In this document: piece after piece, positions 58,865 to 64,000 of the stretch
Layout: the number at the start of each line of letters is the position of its first letter
Position numbering within the stretch: the stretch's first letter is position 1
Assembly (NCBI GenBank): GCA_017519405.1
Contig: JAFWSH010000036.1
Span: 62,001-126,000 of the forward strand
Direction of reading: 5' to 3'
Length of the DNA: 64,000 nucleotides
Origin: Clostridia bacterium
GTDB taxonomy: Bacteria > Bacillota > Clostridia > Christensenellales > Aristaeellaceae
Notes under the pieces: model-generated
Seen by the model: only the letters and a program-made list of their open reading frames with translations
The model's database searches: none
Told to the model about the DNA's origin: nothing
Translations under genes and position numbers: made by a program

Positions 58865-59826
58865 TCCGGGCCGATGATTTTGTGAAAAGCCTGAACCTGC
58901 AGGTGCTCTCCCCTGCCGCCGGCCCCATGCTGGACATCAGCACCGCCGACTTCAACCGCCCCGGCCTGCAGTTCACCGGCTTCTACGACTACTTTGCCCG
59001 GGAGCGGCCCCAGGTCATCGGCAAGGTGGAGATGACCTATCTGGAGGCCATGCAGCCGGAAGCGCGGGCCTCCATGTACGAGACCTACTTCTCCTACCGG
59101 GTGCCCTGCGTGATCTGCTGCCGGGGCATGCGCCCGCCCAGGGATTTCCTGGACGCCGCCCGGGCCCACGGGGTGGGGGTCTACCTCTCCGACCAGGTCA
59201 CCACCCGCTTCACCGCCGACATGATCGCCTGGCTCTACAAGGAGCTGGCGCCGCGGATTACCCGCCACGGCGTGCTGGTGGATGTGTACGGCGTGGGCGT
59301 CCTGATCACCGGCTCCAGCGGCGCCGGCAAGAGCGAGACCGCCCTGGAGCTGGTCAAGCGCGGCCATCAGCTGGTGGCGGACGACGCGGTGGAGATCCGC
59401 CGCATGGCCGACAACACCCTGGTGGGCGAGTGTCCGGAGATGATCCGGCACCTGATGGAGATCCGCGGCATCGGCATCATCGACATCCGGGCCATGTTCG
59501 GCGTCGGGGCGGTGGCCCTCTCCAAGTCCATCGACCTGGTGATCCACCTGGAGCAGTGGGTGGAGGGCAAGGAGTATGACCGGCTGGGGCTGGATGAGAA
59601 CTACATCACCATCCTGGGGGTAAGGGTCCCCCAGCAGCTGACGCCTGTGCGGCCGGGTCGCAACCTGGCCATCATCATCGAGGTGGCGGCCCGGAACCAC
59701 TCCCTGAAGCGCATGGGCTACAACGCCGCCTATGAGCTGGACCAGCGGATGAAGGAAAAGCTGGCCGCCGCCCGGGAAAAGCCGGAGGAGGCGCAAAACC
59801 CGTCTGTGGACGGAACCCGATCCTGA
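58861..59826 (+). CDS. hprK: HPr(Ser) kinase/phosphorylase
   Basis: A 321-residue HprK/P, the bifunctional sensor that phosphorylates and dephosphorylates Ser46 of HPr to control carbon catabolite repression in Firmicutes. The P-loop ITGSSGAGKSETALELVKRGH, the downstream ADDAVEI and the family fingerprint EIRGIGIIDIRAMFGVGAV are intact. The ATG overlaps the HAD stop codon. The gene is followed by a ROK glucokinase after 36 bases. HPr itself is not in the window. Confidence 0.94.
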   Translation: MIRADDFVKSLNLQVLSPAAGPMLDISTADFNRPGLQFTGFYDYFARERPQVIGKVEMTYLEAMQPEARASMYETYFSYRVPCVICCRGMRPPRDFLDAARAHGVGVYLSDQVTTRFTADMIAWLYKELAPRITRHGVLVDVYGVGVLITGSSGAGKSETALELVKRGHQLVADDAVEIRRMADNTLVGECPEMIRHLMEIRGIGIIDIRAMFGVGAVALSKSIDLVIHLEQWVEGKEYDRLGLDENYITILGVRVPQQLTPVRPGRNLAIIIEVAARNHSLKRMGYNAAYELDQRMKEKLAAAREKPEEAQNPSVDGTRS

Positions 59827-59862
59827 TCAAATAAGCTGAAAAGTGTCGAGGAGGAGACATCA

Positions 59863-60804
59863 ATGGTACGCATTGGCATCGACGTGGGCGGCACCGGAAT
59901 CCAGATGGGGGTGGTGGACCCGGAGGGACGCATCCTGCAGAAGGGCGGCATCGTCACCCGGACGGACCTGCCCTTCCCGGAGCAGGTGGCCCAGATGGCG
60001 GCCTGCGCCAAGGATACCCTGCAGCGCAGCGGCCACACCCTGGAGGAGCTGGAGTCCATCGGCGCCGGCGTCCCGGGCGTAGCGGACTACCGCACCGGCG
60101 TGATCCCCTTCTGCACCAACCTGGGCTGGCATAACGTGCCCTTCCGGGAGGAGTTCCAGAAGCACTTTGCCAAGCCCATCTATATCGACAACGACGCCAC
60201 CGTGGCCGGACTGGCGGAGAGCGTGGCAGGCGTCAGCGCCGGCACCTCCTCCAGCGTGTTCATCACCCTGGGCACCGGCGTGGGCGGCGGCATCGTCATC
60301 GGCGGCCGGGTGTGGAGCGGCGCCCACGGCGTGGGCAGCGAGATCGGCCACATGACCCTGGAGCTGGACGGGGAGCCCTGCACCTGCGGCAACCGGGGCT
60401 GCCTGGAGCGCTACTGCTCCGCCACCGCCATCATCCGCATGGCCCGGGAGCAGCTGCAGAAGCACCCGGACAGCCTGATCATGACCCTGTGCGACGGCGA
60501 TCCGGCCCGGGTGGAGGCCAAGACCGTCTTCGACGCCGCCCGGGAGGGGGATCCCACCGCCCTGAAGGTCTTCCGCCGCTTCATCAGCTGCCTGGCCCAG
60601 GCCATCAACTCCATCACCGCCCTGCTGGATCCTGAGATCTTCGTTCTGGGCGGCGGCGTCAGCAAGGCCGGCAGCTTCCTGCTGGACGCAGTCCGGGCGG
60701 AGGTGCCCCGCTACGCCCTGTACAAGATGCTGCCCCTGCCCCGCATCGAGCTGGCCCGGCTGGGCGCCGACGCCGGCATCATCGGCGCCGCCATGCTCCA
60801 GTAA
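59863..60804 (+). CDS. ROK family glucokinase
   Basis: A 313-residue ROK kinase. GIDVGGTGIQMGVVD is the phosphate loop, IDNDATVAGLAE carries the catalytic Asp, TLGTGVGGGIVIGG follows, and EIGHM with CTCGNRGCLERYCS forms the zinc site. The GcK-like pattern and the position after hprK favour glucose as substrate. It would feed glucose from the GH5, GH3 and related enzymes into glycolysis. GAGGAGG precedes the ATG. Confidence 0.9.
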   Translation: MVRIGIDVGGTGIQMGVVDPEGRILQKGGIVTRTDLPFPEQVAQMAACAKDTLQRSGHTLEELESIGAGVPGVADYRTGVIPFCTNLGWHNVPFREEFQKHFAKPIYIDNDATVAGLAESVAGVSAGTSSSVFITLGTGVGGGIVIGGRVWSGAHGVGSEIGHMTLELDGEPCTCGNRGCLERYCSATAIIRMAREQLQKHPDSLIMTLCDGDPARVEAKTVFDAAREGDPTALKVFRRFISCLAQAINSITALLDPEIFVLGGGVSKAGSFLLDAVRAEVPRYALYKMLPLPRIELARLGADAGIIGAAMLQ

Positions 60805-60912
60805 GCCGGGGGGCAAAAACCCATTTCCACCGTTTTCCATGCAGGAATCTCCTGCCGGTTGTCGAATCACTTTCAAGCCCGGTGCGGCAAAAACAGACGG
60901 AGGTGCTGTCCG

Positions 60913-61917
60913 ATGAAGAAGACCCTTTCCCTGATCCTGGCAGCCATGCTGCTGCTGTCCCTGGTTCCCGCCTGCGCAGAGGATGCCAAGACGCCTTCCG
61001 TGTGCATCGTGGTGGCGGAAAGCCTGGGGGACCGTTCCTTCTACGACTCCGCCAAGAGCGGCATCGACGCCCTGGCCGCGGATTACGGCACCGAGACCAA
61101 TGTCATCGAGTGCAAGGGCGACGGATCCCTGTATGAGAGCTCCCTCTTCGAGGCCGCCGAGCGCTACGACATCGTCGCCGCGGTGGGCTGGCAGTTCATC
61201 GACGCCCTGGCGGATGAAAACGGCGTGCTGGCCGCCTACCCTGACAAGAAGTTCATCTTCGTGGACAACACCCTGGAGGTCATCCCGGAGAACCTGATGT
61301 GCATCAGCTATGCCCAGAACGAGGGCTCCTTCCTGGCGGGCTATGCGGCTGCCAACCTGTCCACCACCGGCGCCGTGGGCGTGGTCGGCGGTGAGGACGG
61401 CATCGTCATCAACGACTTCATCGTGGGCTATGAGGCCGGCGCCAGGTATGCCCGGGAGGATATCCGGGTGGAGCGGCAGTACGCCAACACCTACGACGAT
61501 CCCGCCAAGGGCAAGGAGTGCGCGCTGGCGCTGTACAACGGCGGCTGCGACGTGGTCTTCGCCGTGGCCGGCAAGACCGGCGAGGGCGTCTTTGAGGCGG
61601 CCAAGGAAGTCAACCGTCTGGCCGTGGGCGTGGACGGCGACCAGAAGTACATCGATCCCGACCACATCATCTGCTCCATGGTGAAGGAAGTGGGCAAGTC
61701 CATCTATGACGTGGTGGCCCATCCGGACGAGTTCTTCAAGGGCGGCCAGGTGTGGACTGCCAACATGGCCACCGGCTACATCGACGTGGTCTACGGCACC
61801 GAGGACATGCCCCAGCAGATCAGTCCCCAGCTGAAGGAAGAGGTGGAGGCCCTGAAGGCCAAGATCATCAACGGCGACATCGTGGTACCCAGCGCGTTTG
61901 CCGCTGCCGAGGAGTAA
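60913..61917 (+). CDS. BMP-family ABC transporter substrate-binding protein
   Basis: A 334-residue periplasmic-type binding protein of the Bmp/PnrA family, which binds purine nucleosides. The N-terminus is a signal peptide, MKKTLSLILAAMLLLSLVPA, followed by CAED; the Cys may be lipid-modified (VPAC is an imperfect lipobox) or the cut may be after ACA. AGYAAANLSTTGAVGVVGGEDGIV, YANTYDDPAKGKECA and VDGDQKYIDP are typical. The ATP-binding and permease genes follow. A hairpin GCAGGA-ATC-TCCTGC lies in the leader without a T-tract. Confidence 0.88.
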   Translation: MKKTLSLILAAMLLLSLVPACAEDAKTPSVCIVVAESLGDRSFYDSAKSGIDALAADYGTETNVIECKGDGSLYESSLFEAAERYDIVAAVGWQFIDALADENGVLAAYPDKKFIFVDNTLEVIPENLMCISYAQNEGSFLAGYAAANLSTTGAVGVVGGEDGIVINDFIVGYEAGARYAREDIRVERQYANTYDDPAKGKECALALYNGGCDVVFAVAGKTGEGVFEAAKEVNRLAVGVDGDQKYIDPDHIICSMVKEVGKSIYDVVAHPDEFFKGGQVWTANMATGYIDVVYGTEDMPQQISPQLKEEVEALKAKIINGDIVVPSAFAAAEE

Positions 61918-61932
61918 TCCGTTCGCTTCCCT

Positions 61933-61968
61933 GCAGCGCCTGCTCTCCCGAGCGGCGCTGCGGTTTTT
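61933..61968 (+). terminator. Intercistronic terminator between the BMP and ATPase genes
   Basis: GCAGCGCC and GGCGCTGC form a perfect 8-base-pair stem, with an inner GCTC/GAGC helix, followed by GG and five T. It probably lets only part of the transcripts continue, giving more binding protein than transporter. Confidence 0.75.
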
Positions 61969-62000
61969 CTTATCACCGTCTGAAAGAAGGCGAGGCATCT

Positions 62001-63548
62001 GTGAGCGAATCCGAATCCATCATCCGGTTTTCCCACGTCTCCATGCAGTTTCCCGACGTGCTGGCCAATGACGACGTGACTCTGGAGATCCGCAAGGGCG
62101 AGGTCTTTGCCCTGGTGGGGGAAAACGGCGCCGGCAAGTCCACCCTGATGAACATCCTCTACGGCATGAACACCCCCACCGGCGGCACTGTCACCGTGAA
62201 GGGCGAGCCCATCCGGGTCTTCTCCCCCGGGGAGGCCATCCGCCGGGGCATCGGCATGGTGCATCAGCACTTCATGCTGGTGCCCTCCTTCACCGTGGCC
62301 CAGAACATCGTGCTGGGCACCGAGCCCCGCCGGGGTCTTTTCACCGATGCCGCCCGGACGGACCGCATCGTGGAGGAGCTGGTCTCCGAGTACGGCTTGA
62401 AGGTCAACGCCCGGGACCGGGTGGAGGACATCAGCGTGGGGCTGCAGCAGCGGGTGGAGATCCTCAAGACCCTCCACCGGGGCGCGGACATCCTCATTCT
62501 GGACGAGCCCACCGCCGTGCTGACCCCCCAGGAGACCGACGAGCTCTTCGAGGTCATCCGCCGCATGGTGCGGGAGAAGCAGATGACGGTGATCATCATC
62601 ACCCACAAGCTCTATGAGGTCATGGCCATCTCCGACCGGGTGGGCGTCATGCGCCAGGGCAAGCTGGTGGGCGTGTGCAACACCTGCGAGGTCAACGAGC
62701 GGATCCTCTCCTCCATGATGGTGGGCAAGGACGTGCTGCTGGACGCCCTGGAGCGGGTGGACGACCACGACGATACGGTGGCCATCCGGGTGGAGGACCT
62801 GTATGTCTCCGACAACCGGGGGCTCCCCGCCGTCCGGGGCATCAGCCTGCAGGTGGAGCGGGGCGAGGTGCTGGGCATCGCCGGCATCGAGGGCAACGGC
62901 CAGAGCGAGCTCATCGAGGCCATCACCGGATTGCGCCGCCGGGACCGGGGCACCGTGGAGATCCAGGGTGTGGACACCAGGGGCATGGACCCCGGGCAGA
63001 TCCGGGCCCTGGGCCTGGCCCACGTGCCGGAGGACCGCCTCTCCACCGGTGTCAGCGCCCAGTCGGACATCACCGACAACCTGGTGGTGGGCAAGGAGAG
63101 ACGCAAGCCCTTCTCCGTCTTCGGCTTCCACCTGAACAGGCGGGCCATGAAGGCCTACGCCAAGGAGGTTTTCGACCGCTACGACATCCGGGCGGCGGGC
63201 ATCGGCACCCAGGTGGGCTCCCTCTCCGGCGGCAACATGCAGAAGGTGGTGGTGGCCCGGGAGTTCTCCTTCGACACCCCGGTGCTCATCATCTCCCAGC
63301 CCACCCGGGGCGTGGACATCGGCGCCATGGACTTCATCCATCAGCAGATCATGGCCAAGCGCAACGCCTCCTGCGCCATCCTGCTGGTGAGCGCGGACCT
63401 GGACGAGCTCTACCGCCTCTCCGACCGGCTGGTGACCATCTACGAGGGAAAGATCACCGGCGAGTTCCGGCCGGAGGAGATCGGCAAACAGGAGATCAGC
63501 CACTACATGACCGGCGGCGGAAGGGAGGCATCCGTTGATGAACCGTGA
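62001..63548 (+). CDS. Nucleoside ABC transporter ATP-binding protein (two ABC domains)
   Basis: A 515-residue protein with two ABC domains, as in sugar and nucleoside importers of the BMP type. Domain 1 has GENGAGKSTLMNILYG and LDEPTAVLTPQE, and its Q-loop segment GMVHQHFMLVPSFTV is characteristic of this family. Domain 2 has the modified GIEGNGQSEL in place of a Walker A, LSGGNMQKVVVAREF and SQPTRGVDIGAM, also normal for the family. The start is a GTG with GAAGGCGAGG upstream. It overlaps the permease gene. Confidence 0.92.
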   Translation: MSESESIIRFSHVSMQFPDVLANDDVTLEIRKGEVFALVGENGAGKSTLMNILYGMNTPTGGTVTVKGEPIRVFSPGEAIRRGIGMVHQHFMLVPSFTVAQNIVLGTEPRRGLFTDAARTDRIVEELVSEYGLKVNARDRVEDISVGLQQRVEILKTLHRGADILILDEPTAVLTPQETDELFEVIRRMVREKQMTVIIITHKLYEVMAISDRVGVMRQGKLVGVCNTCEVNERILSSMMVGKDVLLDALERVDDHDDTVAIRVEDLYVSDNRGLPAVRGISLQVERGEVLGIAGIEGNGQSELIEAITGLRRRDRGTVEIQGVDTRGMDPGQIRALGLAHVPEDRLSTGVSAQSDITDNLVVGKERRKPFSVFGFHLNRRAMKAYAKEVFDRYDIRAAGIGTQVGSLSGGNMQKVVVAREFSFDTPVLIISQPTRGVDIGAMDFIHQQIMAKRNASCAILLVSADLDELYRLSDRLVTIYEGKITGEFRPEEIGKQEISHYMTGGGREASVDEP

Positions 63549-64000
63549 AAGGCGAAAGTATTTCCTCTCCCTGGCGGTGAGCATCCTCCTGGGGCTTCTC
63601 ATCGGCGCCCTGATCATGCTGGCCACAGGGCACAGCCCGCTGGAGGGCTACGGCGCCCTGCTGAGCGGCGCCTTCGGCAGCCGCCGGGGCTGGGGCAACA
63701 CCCTCTACAAGACCTTCCAGCTCTGCATCACCGGTCTGGCCACCGCCATCGCATCCAGCGCGGGCATCTTCAACGTGGGCGGCGAGGGACAGATGTACCT
63801 GGGGGCCCTGGCCTCCAGCTACCTGGGCGCCCGGCTGGCCGGGGTCTCCCCCTGGATCGCCCTGCCGGTGTGCTTCCTGGCGGCCATTCTCTCCGGCGCC
63901 CTCTACGCCTGGATTCCCGCCGTGCTGAAGGTGAAGCTGAAGATCAATGAGGTCATCACCACCATCCTGATGAACTCCATCGCCATCTTCTTCTGCAGCT
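63538..64000 (+). CDS. Nucleoside ABC transporter permease (right-truncated)
   Basis: The first 154 codons of a BPD_transp_2-type permease that runs past the window. It starts with a basic stretch and a membrane helix (YFLSLAVSILLGLLIGALIMLATG), then SAGIFNVGGEGQMYLGAL and LKVKLKINEVITTILMNSIA, both hallmarks of the permeases paired with BMP proteins. The ATG lies within the last codons of the ATPase gene, with GGAGG about 10 bases upstream; a TTG one codon earlier is possible. A second permease gene normally follows, outside the window. Confidence 0.9.
   Translation, partial: MNRERRKYFLSLAVSILLGLLIGALIMLATGHSPLEGYGALLSGAFGSRRGWGNTLYKTFQLCITGLATAIASSAGIFNVGGEGQMYLGALASSYLGARLAGVSPWIALPVCFLAAILSGALYAWIPAVLKVKLKINEVITTILMNSIAIFFCS

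Overview
The window is GC-rich (about two-thirds G+C by eye), densely packed bacterial DNA with strong AGGAGG-type ribosome binding sites and many exact or near-consensus TTGACA-17-TATAAT promoters. The gene content points to an anaerobic, probably gut-dwelling member of the Clostridia (an Oscillospirales- or Christensenellales-like lineage is my best guess, not proven): RNase J, AddB, a tetrahydrofolate riboswitch in front of an ECF folate transporter, HprK, a monomeric [FeFe]-hydrogenase, D-lactate dehydrogenase, plant-polysaccharide glycosidases (GH5, GH78, GH3), and ABC-F proteins. No tRNA, rRNA, insertion sequence, prophage or CRISPR array was found.

Layout. 1-0.8 kb: end of RNase J and a Nudix hydrolase. 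0.8-7.7 kb: a seven-gene minus-strand operon (cytidylate-kinase-like protein, thioesterase, esterase, GH5 glycosidase, deoB, tldD, tldE). 7.8-9.8 kb: an antibiotic-resistance-type ABC-F gene with a long leader holding short ORFs and an intrinsic terminator, back to back with a promoter for a membrane-anchored protein, apeB and trmO. 12.4-17.3 kb: an orphan Cys-containing protein, an alpha/beta hydrolase, a YbiT-like ABC-F, the THF-riboswitch/FolT unit and a DUF3592-like protein. 17.4-18.8 kb: glutamate dehydrogenase. 19.0-28.5 kb: a ten-gene plus-strand operon for a cation/proton antiporter that mixes Mrp (E,F,G,B,C) and Mbh (D,E) parts and has four large antiporter-like subunits. 28.5-33.4 kb: dnaA behind a DnaA-box region, then addB.

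33.4-37.6 kb: SpoIIE-type phosphatase, a membrane protein, an FMN-binding split-barrel protein and a MATE exporter, all on the minus strand. 37.8-41.2 kb: a secreted M16C metallopeptidase. 41.3-48.1 kb: a hydrolase/ROK/D-LDH operon, then a [FeFe]-hydrogenase translationally coupled to an alpha-L-rhamnosidase. 48.2-49.9 kb: a relatively AT-rich zinc-ribbon membrane protein and an SPL-like radical SAM protein. 49.9-52.0 kb: two coupled G3E GTPases, one with a histidine/aspartate tail of about 75 residues. 52.0-55.6 kb: serine hydrolase, small zinc-ribbon protein, barstar and pyruvate kinase. 55.7-57.8 kb: GH3 glycosidase. 58.0-60.8 kb: HAD phosphatase, hprK and ROK glucokinase. 60.9-64.0 kb: the first three genes of a BMP-type nucleoside ABC importer, cut by the window edge.

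Functionally, the window combines sugar-chain degradation and sugar entry to glycolysis (GH5, GH78, GH3, glucokinase, pyruvate kinase, D-LDH), fermentative redox disposal (hydrogenase, D-LDH), ion homeostasis (Mrp-like operon, G3E metallochaperones), nucleoside salvage (deoB, BMP transporter) and replication/repair (dnaA, addB). The most interesting items are the leader-controlled ABC-F gene, the folate transporter with an added extracytoplasmic domain, the hybrid Mrp/Mbh operon, the putative oriC lacking dnaN, and the histidine-rich GTPase. All functional calls rest on reading the translated sequence; no database search was run.
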